Assembly: GCA_021737145.1 (NCBI GenBank)
Contig: JAIPEN010000006.1
Span: 240,829 to 304,828 of the forward strand
Direction of reading: 5' to 3'
Source: Desulfarculaceae bacterium
GTDB taxonomy: Bacteria > Desulfobacterota > Desulfarculia > Desulfarculales > Desulfarculaceae
DNA length: 64,000 bases
The notes under the pieces are model-generated. The model made no database searches. It saw nothing but the letters and a program-made list of their open reading frames with translations, and was not told where the DNA came from. This document shows, one piece after another, positions 33,444 to 40,279 of the stretch (position 1 is the first letter of the stretch; every line of letters begins with the position of its first letter). The translations under genes and the position numbers were made by a program.

Positions 33444-33469
33444 ATCTTGGTGCAGAAATGTTCCAAGAT
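33444..33469. promoter_or_regulatory. Central inverted repeat, candidate enhancer site for the sigma-54 activator
   Basis: ATCTTGG at 33444-33450 and CCAAGAT at 33463-33469 form a perfect 7-bp dyad with a 12-base spacer. Its centre is about 175-180 bp from both divergent sigma-54-like promoters, the usual enhancer distance. A second perfect dyad, GGTGCC-GGCT-GGCACC, follows at 33480-33495, and may be an additional binding site. Confidence 0.45.
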
Positions 33470-33560
33470 AGGGCTCCCTGGTGCCGGCTGGCACCGGGAA
33501 TCCTCCCCCGCGTGTGGGCGCCCCGGCGCGGCCCAGTTTGTGTTCAATCTTTATAAACCA

Positions 33561-33580
33561 CTTAAATTCTTTAGTTTAAG
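33561..33580. promoter_or_regulatory. AT-rich inverted repeat upstream of the transporter promoter
   Basis: CTTAAATTCTTTAGTTTAAG has perfect 6-base arms (CTTAAA/TTTAAG) around an 8-base centre. It lies about 50 bases upstream of the plus-strand -24 element, a position suited to a bending site or a second operator. No family assignment is possible. Confidence 0.3.
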
Positions 33581-33629
33581 GCGCTGCAAGCCCCAGCGAA
33601 GCAGGAGGGGAATAGCCTTGGCCGGCGAT

Positions 33630-33646
33630 TTGGCATGGCTGCTGCA
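33630..33646 (+). promoter_or_regulatory. Sigma-54 (-24/-12) promoter of the ABC-transporter operon
   Basis: TTGGCATGGCTGCTGCA matches the consensus YTGGCACGRNNNTTGCW at all but two positions and keeps the invariant GG-N10-GC. The predicted transcription start is near 33657, leaving about 80 bases of leader before the ATG at 33740, which has AAGGAGG at 33724-33730. Confidence 0.65.
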
Positions 33647-33739
33647 CAAATCTAGACCCGAATTGTCACCGGGCGGAGCAAGGACCGCCCCCAACTACCC
33701 AAGGCACGATGACAGAGCGCGCCAAGGAGGGTTTTAGGA

Positions 33740-34867
33740 ATGATGAAAAGTTTTCGACGCTTAGGAAAAATCGCCGCCCTGGGGGCCGGTGTGGCTCTGC
33801 TTCTGGCGGCCTTGATGGCCGTGGGCGGCGCCCCGGTCCAGGCCGCGGAGCCGGTTGAGATCACCTATGGATACCATCCCTATTGGACCGGCGGCTGGTC
33901 CGGAGTGGTGATCAAGCAGATGGGCCTGTGGAAGAAGTATCTGCCCGAGGGCAGCAAGGTGAACTTCGAGGCCCACCTCACCGGTCCGCCCATGGTCAAC
34001 GCCCTGTTGGCCGACAAGATGCAGGTCGGCACCATGGGCGACATGCCCTCCCTGGTAGCCACCACCAAGAAGAAGCAGGGCGACATCCGCCTGGTCTCGG
34101 TGCCCATGATCTCCAACGGTCAGAACTGCAACCTGATCGTGGTGCGCAAGGACGCCCCGGACTTCAAGACCCCCGAGGAAGCCATAAAGTGGATGAACGG
34201 CAAACTGGTGGCCGTGCACCGCGGCACCTGCGCCAACCGCTTTTTCGAGTCGGTGCTCAAGAAGAACAAGGTTAAGCCCAAGCGCCTGCAGTACATGACC
34301 ATCGAGGTCATCGCCAGCAGCTTCGAGGCCGGCAAGATCGACGCGGCGGCCATGTGGGAGCCCCACGCCCGCAAGGTGGTGGAGCAGGGCTTCGCCAAGT
34401 ACGCAGCCACCGGCAGCCCCTACAAGGAGCTGGACGCCAACTTCACCCTGATGCGCCAGGACTTCATCGAGAAGCATCCCGAGGCGGCCAAGGGCTGGAT
34501 CAAGGCTGAGATCGAGGCCCTCAAGATCATGGAAAAGGACCCCATGGCCGTGGCCAACATGGTCATGAAGGAGACCCAGGGCTACACCCCCAAGATCCTG
34601 TGGAAGGCCCTGTATGAGCGCCATCCCGACAGCGCCGGCGGCGACGACATCGTCTACGTGGGCGAGATGGTCTTCTCCCCCCGGGTGCTGGACCTGATGA
34701 AGAAGGGCTACGAGTTCCTGAACAGCATCAAGGTGCTCAAGTCCCCCGATATCCCCAAGGACGCGACCAACGAAGGCCCGGTTACCGAGGCCATGAAGGA
34801 AATGGGCGTCACGGCCCCCGTGGCGGTGATCAAGGGCATGCCCGCCAGCGCCTATAAAGGCAAGTAA
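33740..34867 (+). CDS. ABC transporter substrate-binding protein, NitT/TauT (SsuA-like) family
   Basis: A 375-residue periplasmic receptor with a Sec signal peptide (cleavage probably after VQA, about residue 35). The mature part starts EPVEITYGYHPYWTGGWSGVVIKQMGLWKKYLP, followed by VNALLADKMQVGTMGDMPSL, the typical hinge of nitrate/taurine/aliphatic-sulfonate receptors. FEAGKIDAAAMWEPHARKVVEQG is the second lobe motif. Ligands of the family are small organic or inorganic anions and pyrimidines; here co-location with methyl-transfer genes suggests a methylated compound (inference). Two alternative starts (33740, 33743) are adjacent. A strong hairpin after the stop may boost its level relative to the permeases. 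Confidence 0.9.
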   Translation: MMKSFRRLGKIAALGAGVALLLAALMAVGGAPVQAAEPVEITYGYHPYWTGGWSGVVIKQMGLWKKYLPEGSKVNFEAHLTGPPMVNALLADKMQVGTMGDMPSLVATTKKKQGDIRLVSVPMISNGQNCNLIVVRKDAPDFKTPEEAIKWMNGKLVAVHRGTCANRFFESVLKKNKVKPKRLQYMTIEVIASSFEAGKIDAAAMWEPHARKVVEQGFAKYAATGSPYKELDANFTLMRQDFIEKHPEAAKGWIKAEIEALKIMEKDPMAVANMVMKETQGYTPKILWKALYERHPDSAGGDDIVYVGEMVFSPRVLDLMKKGYEFLNSIKVLKSPDIPKDATNEGPVTEAMKEMGVTAPVAVIKGMPASAYKGK

Positions 34868-34916
34868 AGGCCTCCTAGGCGGCCGGCCGTCCAGCGGCGG
34901 TCAGCCATCGCACACC

Positions 34917-34945
34917 CCCTCCGTCCCGCCCGGCGGGACGGAGGG
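34917..34945 (+). terminator. GC-rich 14-base inverted repeat between receptor and permease genes
   Basis: CCCTCCGTCCCGCC and GGCGGGACGGAGGG flank a single base, giving an almost perfect stem. No T-run follows. This kind of hairpin after a binding-protein gene usually stabilises upstream mRNA or partly terminates transcription, giving more receptor than permease. Confidence 0.55.
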
Positions 34946-34993
34946 AGGTTAAAGGCCGGCGCCAAATGCCCCTTTGGATGGGATGAGAACGCA

Positions 34994-35908
34994 ATGAACC
35001 CCTACATAGTCTTGGGCCTGTTGCTCGCGGTTGTGTTGGCCGTGGGCGCCTGGCAGCAAAAGAAAAAGGCTTTGCTCTTCGAAGTGTCCTGGGGCCACCA
35101 GGTCCGCAAGACCCTAACCAGCAAGGGCTTCCTTTTGCAGTTAGCCGGCTTCATCACTTTCGTGCTCCTGTGGGAGCTCACGGTAAAGACCCTTTCCCTG
35201 CCCTGGTTCAGCCGCTTGCCGGGCCCCTGGGAATGCTTGATGGAGTGGCTGAGCCCGGATCCGGACTACGGCATATCCATCTACACCCAGGACTATTACA
35301 CCCACATCATCTACAGCACCTACCGGGCCACCACCGCCTTTGTGCTGGCCACCGCGCTGGGGGTGCCCCTGGGCCTGTTGATGGGCTGGAGCCGCAAGTT
35401 CTACGACTACTCCTTCCCCCTGGTGGAGCTGATCCGGCCCATCCCGCCCCTGGCCTGGGTGCCCTTGGCCATCCTGGTGCTGCCCGGCGACGAGCCGGCG
35501 GTGATCTTCGTCACCTTCCTGGTGGCCTTCTTCGTCACCGCGCTCAACACCCTTTTGGGCGTGGAATCCATCGACGAGAGCTACTTCCGGGCGGCCCGCT
35601 GTCTGGGGGCCAGCAAAAGGCGGCTGTTGTTCGACGTGGTGCTGCCCGGAGCCATGCCCTTCATCTTCACCGGCTTGCAGATTTCCATGGGCGCTGCCTG
35701 GTTTTCCCTGGTGGCCGGCGAGATGATCGCGGCCCAGTACGGCCTGGGCTTTTTGATCTGGGACAGCTACTCGCTCATCCAATACCCGGTGATCGTCATC
35801 GGCATGGTCACCCTGGGAATCATCGGTTGGGTCAGCAGCGCGGTGGTGCGCAGCATCGGCCGCAAGCTCATGGCCTGGCGTGAGCGCGAACTATACGGCA
35901 ACGCCTAG
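34994..35908 (+). CDS. ABC transporter permease, NitT/TauT type (first)
   Basis: A 304-residue inner-membrane permease with an extra N-terminal helix (YIVLGLLLAVVLAVGAW) and a soluble linker before the canonical six-helix core. Visible features are TALGVPLGLLMGWSRKFYDYSFPLVELIRPIPPLAWVPLAIL and the coupling-helix EAA-like region ESIDESYFRAARCLGASKRRLLFDVVLPGAMPFIFTGL. It forms a heterodimer with the second permease encoded at 36822. It lies 126 bases after the receptor gene and 14 bases before an ATPase gene. Confidence 0.9.
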   Translation: MNPYIVLGLLLAVVLAVGAWQQKKKALLFEVSWGHQVRKTLTSKGFLLQLAGFITFVLLWELTVKTLSLPWFSRLPGPWECLMEWLSPDPDYGISIYTQDYYTHIIYSTYRATTAFVLATALGVPLGLLMGWSRKFYDYSFPLVELIRPIPPLAWVPLAILVLPGDEPAVIFVTFLVAFFVTALNTLLGVESIDESYFRAARCLGASKRRLLFDVVLPGAMPFIFTGLQISMGAAWFSLVAGEMIAAQYGLGFLIWDSYSLIQYPVIVIGMVTLGIIGWVSSAVVRSIGRKLMAWRERELYGNA

Positions 35909-35922
35909 GCGGGACGAGGCAT

Positions 35923-36807
35923 ATGAATACCGCGCAAACAGATACTACCGCGCCCGCGGACGGGGCCAAGGGCCCGGTGTGCCGGGCCAGTGACGGGGCC
36001 CTGTCCATCCGCAACGCGGGCAAAATTTACGACCCCGAAGGGGTCCACGTGGAGGCCCTCAAGGACTGCTCCCTGGAGATCGAGGCCGGCGAGTTCGTGG
36101 CCATCGTGGGGCCCAGCGGATGCGGCAAGTCCACCCTGCTCAACGCCCTGGCCGGCTTCGACGGCATAACCTCGGGCGAGATACTTCTGGACGGCGAGCC
36201 CCTGGCCACCCCGGAGCTGGACCCCCGGCCCGGCCCCGACCGGGTGGTGGTGTTCCAGCACGGGGCCCTGTTCCCCTGGAAGACGGTGCTGGAAAACGTG
36301 ACCTACGGCCCGGTGGTTCAGGGGATCATGAGCCAGGAGCAGGCCAACAAAAGGGCCCAGGAGATGCTCTCCCGGGTGGGGCTCAACGACATCGAGACCT
36401 CGTATCCCGGCCAGCTCTCCTCGGGAATGCAGCGCCGGGTGGAGATCATCCGCGCCCTGATCAACAACCCCCGGGTCCTGTTGCTGGACGAGCCCTTCCG
36501 GGCCATGGACACGGTGACCAAGAGCGCCAGCCACCAGTACCTCCTGGAGCTCTACAGCGCCACCGGCAAGACCATCTTCTTCATCACCCACGACCTGGAG
36601 GAGGCGATCTTCCTGGCCGACAAGGTGCTGGTGATGACCACGCGGCCCGGCTACATCAAAAAGACCCTCCAGGTGAAACTGCCCCGCCCCCGCCAGTATT
36701 CCATGCTGGCCTCGGAGGAGTTTCTGGCCATGAAGGCCCAGTTGGTGGAGGCGGTGCACGAAGAAGCGGTCAAGGCCTTTGAGGCCGGCGAACGCGAAAT
36801 GGCCTGA
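35923..36807 (+). CDS. ABC transporter ATP-binding protein, NitT/TauT type (first)
   Basis: A 294-residue ATPase with Walker A GPSGCGKSTLLNALAG, Q-loop VVFQHGALFPW, signature LSSGMQRRVEIIRALINN, Walker B RVLLLDEPFRAMD and the H-loop FFITHDLEEAIFLADKV. The signature is LSSGM instead of LSGGM. The N-terminal about 25 residues are extra. It energises the permease pair together with the second ATPase; two different ATPases suggest a heterodimeric nucleotide-binding core. Confidence 0.92.
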   Translation: MNTAQTDTTAPADGAKGPVCRASDGALSIRNAGKIYDPEGVHVEALKDCSLEIEAGEFVAIVGPSGCGKSTLLNALAGFDGITSGEILLDGEPLATPELDPRPGPDRVVVFQHGALFPWKTVLENVTYGPVVQGIMSQEQANKRAQEMLSRVGLNDIETSYPGQLSSGMQRRVEIIRALINNPRVLLLDEPFRAMDTVTKSASHQYLLELYSATGKTIFFITHDLEEAIFLADKVLVMTTRPGYIKKTLQVKLPRPRQYSMLASEEFLAMKAQLVEAVHEEAVKAFEAGEREMA

Positions 36808-36821
36808 GGGGAGAGGCAATC

Positions 36822-37634
36822 ATGGCAAACGCAGCAGCAATCAGCGGGCCCACCTTCGGGGTGCGCGTCCGCAAATTCGTGGTCAGCAAGCAGTTCACCC
36901 GGGGCGCCCTGGCGGTGCTGGGCTTTTTCGTGCTGTGGCAGGCGGGCTCCATGGGCCTGTTCCCCTTCATGCACGCCATTCCCACCCCGGTCACCGTGGC
37001 CGGCTCTTTCTGGGAGTTCATGAGCACGGGCAAGTACTGGCAGAGCTGGATGGACAGCACCCTGCGGGTCATGTACGGCTTCGTGGCCGCCCAGATCCTG
37101 GGCATCCCCCTGGGTCTGGGCATGGGCTGGAACCGCAATTTCAAGGATTTCTCCTATCCCCTGTTCGAGCTCATGCGGCCCATCCCGCCCCTGGCCTGGG
37201 TGCCGGTGTCCATCCTCTTCTGGCCCACCAATGAAAGCTCCATCGCCTTCATCACCTTCATCGGGGCCTTTTTCACCATCGTGGTCAACGTGCTCGGCGG
37301 GGTGAGCGCCATCCCCCGCCAGCTGGTGGACGCGGCGGTTTCCTTCGGGGCCTCGCCCCGCCAGGTGTTCTGGCGCATCGTGCTGCCCGCCACCATTCCC
37401 AGCATCGTCACCGGCATGATGGTGGGCATCGGCATCACCTGGAACGTGGTGATCGCGGCGGAGATGATCGCGGGCAACACCGGCCTGGGCCGCCTGACCT
37501 GGGAGGCCTACCTGGCCGGGCACACGCCGGGCATCATCGTGGGCATGATCAGCATCGGCGTGGCCGGCTACGTCAGCTCCATGGCGGTGAAGATGATCGG
37601 CGACTGGCTCATGCCCTGGAAGAAGGTCTTTTAG
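36822..37634 (+). CDS. ABC transporter permease, NitT/TauT type (second)
   Basis: A 270-residue permease with six predicted helices and the same core as the first: AAQILGIPLGLGMGWNRNFKDFSYPLFELMRPIPPLAWVPVSILF and VSAIPRQLVDAAVSFGASPRQVFWRIVLPATIPSIVTGM. It is shorter because it lacks the extra N-terminal helix. The gene lies 14 bases after the first ATPase gene. Paralogous pairs like this arise by duplication of a permease-ATPase unit. Confidence 0.9.
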   Translation: MANAAAISGPTFGVRVRKFVVSKQFTRGALAVLGFFVLWQAGSMGLFPFMHAIPTPVTVAGSFWEFMSTGKYWQSWMDSTLRVMYGFVAAQILGIPLGLGMGWNRNFKDFSYPLFELMRPIPPLAWVPVSILFWPTNESSIAFITFIGAFFTIVVNVLGGVSAIPRQLVDAAVSFGASPRQVFWRIVLPATIPSIVTGMMVGIGITWNVVIAAEMIAGNTGLGRLTWEAYLAGHTPGIIVGMISIGVAGYVSSMAVKMIGDWLMPWKKVF

Positions 37635-37659
37635 GCGGGCCCGGAAAGGTACAAGCGCA

Positions 37660-38517
37660 ATGGCCAACAACGGCAAGAAGCAAATCGACAACACCAAGGG
37701 CGAGCTGGTGATGGAGAACGTCACCCGGGTGTTCCGCATTCCGGGCGCGCCCGCCTGCACCGCCCTGCGCGAATGCAGCCTCACCGTGCCCCGGGGCAGC
37801 CTCACCGTGCTGGTGGGCCCCTCCGGCTGCGGCAAATCCACCCTGGCCAACATCGCGGCGGGCTACGACCACCCCGACTCGGGCAAGGTGCTCATCAACG
37901 GCCGCCCGGTTACCGGCTCGGGCCGCGACCGCATCATGGTCTTCCAGGAGACCGCCCTGTGGCCCTGGATGACGGTGATGAAAAACGCCGTCTTCGGCCC
38001 GGCCATGGCCGGCCACATCAGCAAGGCCGAGGCCGAAAAAAAGGCCATGGCCCTGTTGAAGAAGGTGGGCCTGGAGGAGTTCAAGGACAAGTACCCGGCC
38101 CAGCTATCCGGCGGCATGCAGCGCCGGGCCGAGCTGTGCCGCGCCCTGGTCATGGACCCCAAGGTGATGATCCTGGACGAGCCCTTCCGCGGCCTGGACG
38201 TGATGACCCGCGAGCTGATGCAGGAGTATCTGCTGACCCTGTACCGCGACACCGGCCTGACCATGCTGTTCATCACCTCGGAGATCGAGGAGGCCCTGTT
38301 CCTGGCCGACCGCATCCTGGTCATGACCAACCTGCCCGGCACCGTGAAGACGGAGGTGGATGTGGACCTGCCGCGGCCTCGCGACTTCCACGTGCTCTCC
38401 ACCGAGCGCTACCGCCAGATCAAGGCCCAGGTCATGGACTCCCTCTACGAGGAGGGCGCCAAGATTTTCGCCAAGCTGGACCGGGCCGAGGACCTCTTGG
38501 GAACCTGCGCCAATTGA
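37660..38517 (+). CDS. ABC transporter ATP-binding protein, NitT/TauT type (second)
   Basis: A 285-residue ATPase with Walker A GPSGCGKSTLANIAAGYDHP, Q-loop MVFQETALWPW, signature LSGGMQRRAELCRALVMD, Walker B KVMILDEPFRGLD and an H-loop region in which the usual His-Asp reads FITSEIEEALFLADRI. The conserved switch histidine is therefore a serine here, whereas the first ATPase keeps it (THD). The two sites may be functionally unequal. It completes the transporter, with the small membrane protein gene 31 bases downstream. Confidence 0.9.
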   Translation: MANNGKKQIDNTKGELVMENVTRVFRIPGAPACTALRECSLTVPRGSLTVLVGPSGCGKSTLANIAAGYDHPDSGKVLINGRPVTGSGRDRIMVFQETALWPWMTVMKNAVFGPAMAGHISKAEAEKKAMALLKKVGLEEFKDKYPAQLSGGMQRRAELCRALVMDPKVMILDEPFRGLDVMTRELMQEYLLTLYRDTGLTMLFITSEIEEALFLADRILVMTNLPGTVKTEVDVDLPRPRDFHVLSTERYRQIKAQVMDSLYEEGAKIFAKLDRAEDLLGTCAN

Positions 38518-38548
38518 CCGGACTAGGGGGTGCGGATAGACTGCGCGG

Positions 38549-38737
38549 ATGCCTTTTTACCTTCCCATACTGACCTGGGCCCTGGCCCTGGCCGGAGGCG
38601 CCGCCGCCCTGGGCGCGGCGGTGATGAAGGGCATGGGCCTGCTCTCTCCGCCCTGGGCCGGCCGCCTCTACGGCCTGGCCTACGCACTCATGGGCCTGAG
38701 CGTGGTGCTGTTCATCATCCGGGGCTTCACGGGGTGA
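38549..38737 (+). CDS. Small two-helix membrane protein
   Basis: A 62-residue hydrophobic protein: helix one about 5-28 (LPILTWALALAGGAAALGAAVMKG), a short loop with PPWAGRLY, helix two about 40-59. It starts 31 bases after the second ATPase gene and its stop overlaps the GTG start of the DUF1638 gene (GTGA), which strongly supports translation. I recognise no family; it may be an accessory subunit of the transporter or the TSUP permease. Confidence 0.65.
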   Translation: MPFYLPILTWALALAGGAAALGAAVMKGMGLLSPPWAGRLYGLAYALMGLSVVLFIIRGFTG

Positions 38738-39432
38738 GCGCCCTGGCGCCCGGCCACCGTATCCTGGCCTGCCGGGTGTTTCAGCCCGAGCTGACTTTTT
38801 TGGGGGTGGGCGAGGACGAGGCGGTCTATCTTGACCAGGACCTGCACCGCTATCCGGACCAGCTTCATCTCAACCTGAAGGCATCCCTGCGCGAGATCGA
38901 GAGCGACCCCGCCGTCAATCGGGTGCTCATGGCCTACGGCTATTGCGGCGGCGGCTTGCAGGGACTTTGCTCCTCGCGGGTGGAGCTGCTCTTGCCCCTG
39001 GCCCACGACTGCGTGCCCATCCTGCTGGGCGAGGACAAGGTGAGCCCCTGCGAGGGCTGCGGAGGCAGCTTTTACCTCACCCCCGGCTTCATCGACCATG
39101 GCAAGACCCCTTACAGCGAGTACTTCGTGAGCAAGGAGAAGTTCGGCCACGAGGACGCCCTGTGGATCGGCCAGGAGATGCTGGCCGGATACCAGGAGGT
39201 GGTGCTGGCCGACACCGGGGTGGGGCTTCGGCCCCATCACCGCCGCTACTCCCAGGCCATGGCCCGCCTGTTCGAGCTGGAGCACCGCGAGGTCATGGGC
39301 AGCCTGGCCTGGCTGGAGCGCCTGCTCACTTGCCAACCCGGCCCGGGCCTGATCCTCTTGCCCCCCGGCCGCCCGGTGGAACTGAACCTCTATCCCAATG
39401 CCGAGGCCCTGCCTCCCCAGGAGCCGGCCTGA
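38734..39432 (+). CDS. DUF1638 protein
   Basis: A 232-residue cytoplasmic protein matching the DUF1638 pattern: an early ILACRVFQPEL, VLMAYGYCGGGLQGLCSSRVELLLP, and DCVPILLGEDKVSPCEGCGGSFYLTPGF with clustered Cys. The family is frequently near corrinoid methyltransferase genes in methanogens and anaerobes, as I recall, but its biochemical role is not established; the Cys and His residues suggest metal or cofactor handling. The start is GTG at 38734, overlapping the small gene; frames open further upstream are shadows. The stop overlaps the TSUP start (TGATG). Confidence 0.75.
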   Translation: MSALAPGHRILACRVFQPELTFLGVGEDEAVYLDQDLHRYPDQLHLNLKASLREIESDPAVNRVLMAYGYCGGGLQGLCSSRVELLLPLAHDCVPILLGEDKVSPCEGCGGSFYLTPGFIDHGKTPYSEYFVSKEKFGHEDALWIGQEMLAGYQEVVLADTGVGLRPHHRRYSQAMARLFELEHREVMGSLAWLERLLTCQPGPGLILLPPGRPVELNLYPNAEALPPQEPA

Positions 39433-40163
39433 TGCCCGAGGCCCTGGCCCTGGCCCTGATCTTCGTGATCAGCGGCTTCACCATGAGCTTCGCGGGCTTT
39501 GGCTTCGCCCTGGTCTCGGTGCCGCTGCTGGCCCTGTTGCTGCCGGTCAAGGAGGCGGTGGCCCTGCAGTTCCCCTACTGCCTGGCCCTGTTCCTCTACC
39601 AGGCCTGGCACTACCGGGACCGCCTGGACTGGAAGCTGATGAAACCCCTGGTGCTGGGCACCGCCCTGGGCCTGGCCATCGGCACCTTCATGCTCTATCA
39701 CCTGTCCGAGGTCACCCTGAAGCGCTCATTGGCGGTGTTCATCGTGGCGGTGGTGATCTTCAATCTGATCCCCGCCGGCCAGAGCTTCATGGCCCGCCAC
39801 GCCCAAAGCCCCTGGTGGGGCCGCTTCTGCGGCTTCATCACCGGGTCCTTCTTCGGGGCCTACACCATCGGCGGGCCGCCCGCGGCCCTGTACATCACCT
39901 CGGTGACCGACGATCCGCTCAAGGCCAAGAGCTTCCTGGCCTCGTTCTTCAGCGTGCAGTTCGTGATCATCGCCTTTTTCTACGGATACGCGGGCATGTT
40001 TTCTTGGGAAGGGCTCAAGACCACCTTGATCTTCAGCCCGGCGGTGGCCGCGGGTTCGGCCCTGGGCTTTTGGGCCTTTGCCCACGCCAGCAACCGGCTC
40101 TACCGCCGGGTGGTGTCCCTGATGCTCCTGGCCACGGCGGTGATGCTCTGGTGGCGCGCCTAG
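39432..40163 (+). CDS. TSUP family permease (TauE/SafE)
   Basis: A 243-residue membrane protein with about eight helices and the two TSUP repeats: FVISGFTMSFAGFGFALVSVPLLALLLPVKEAVALQ and FCGFITGSFFGAYTIGGPPAALYITS. Members export or take up sulfite, sulfoacetate or other small organic anions. The ATG at 39432 overlaps the DUF1638 stop by one base; the longer open frame upstream is a shadow of DUF1638. Last in the sigma-54 transporter operon, it might release a product anion after demethylation. Confidence 0.88.
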   Translation: MPEALALALIFVISGFTMSFAGFGFALVSVPLLALLLPVKEAVALQFPYCLALFLYQAWHYRDRLDWKLMKPLVLGTALGLAIGTFMLYHLSEVTLKRSLAVFIVAVVIFNLIPAGQSFMARHAQSPWWGRFCGFITGSFFGAYTIGGPPAALYITSVTDDPLKAKSFLASFFSVQFVIIAFFYGYAGMFSWEGLKTTLIFSPAVAAGSALGFWAFAHASNRLYRRVVSLMLLATAVMLWWRA

Positions 40164-40251
40164 TCCACCTGTTGCATAAAGGCTGAACATCCGGCTGCGC
40201 CGGCCAACCCCCTGCTTGGCCGCCGGATAGGCGGCTCCGCCCATCCTCATG

Positions 40252-40277
40252 AAAAAGGCGGGGGCAGTCTTCGCTTT
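40252..40277. terminator. Bidirectional intrinsic terminator between convergent genes
   Basis: AAAAAGGCG at 40252-40260 pairs with CGCTTTTTT at 40272-40280, giving a stem flanked by A- and T-runs on both strands. It sits between the TSUP gene (plus, ending 40163) and the activator gene (minus, ending 40280), so it can serve both. Confidence 0.55.
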
Positions 40278-40279
40278 TT

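Noticed and set aside
33431..33495. Nested inverted repeats considered as a structured leader RNA or riboswitch
   Set aside because: The sigma-54-like promoter at 33630-33646 would start transcription downstream of them, so a DNA-binding (enhancer) role fits better.
36651..37853. Minus-strand 400-codon frame opposite the second permease
   Set aside because: Shadow of high-GC codons; composition biased to Gly/His/Asp/Ala, no motif.
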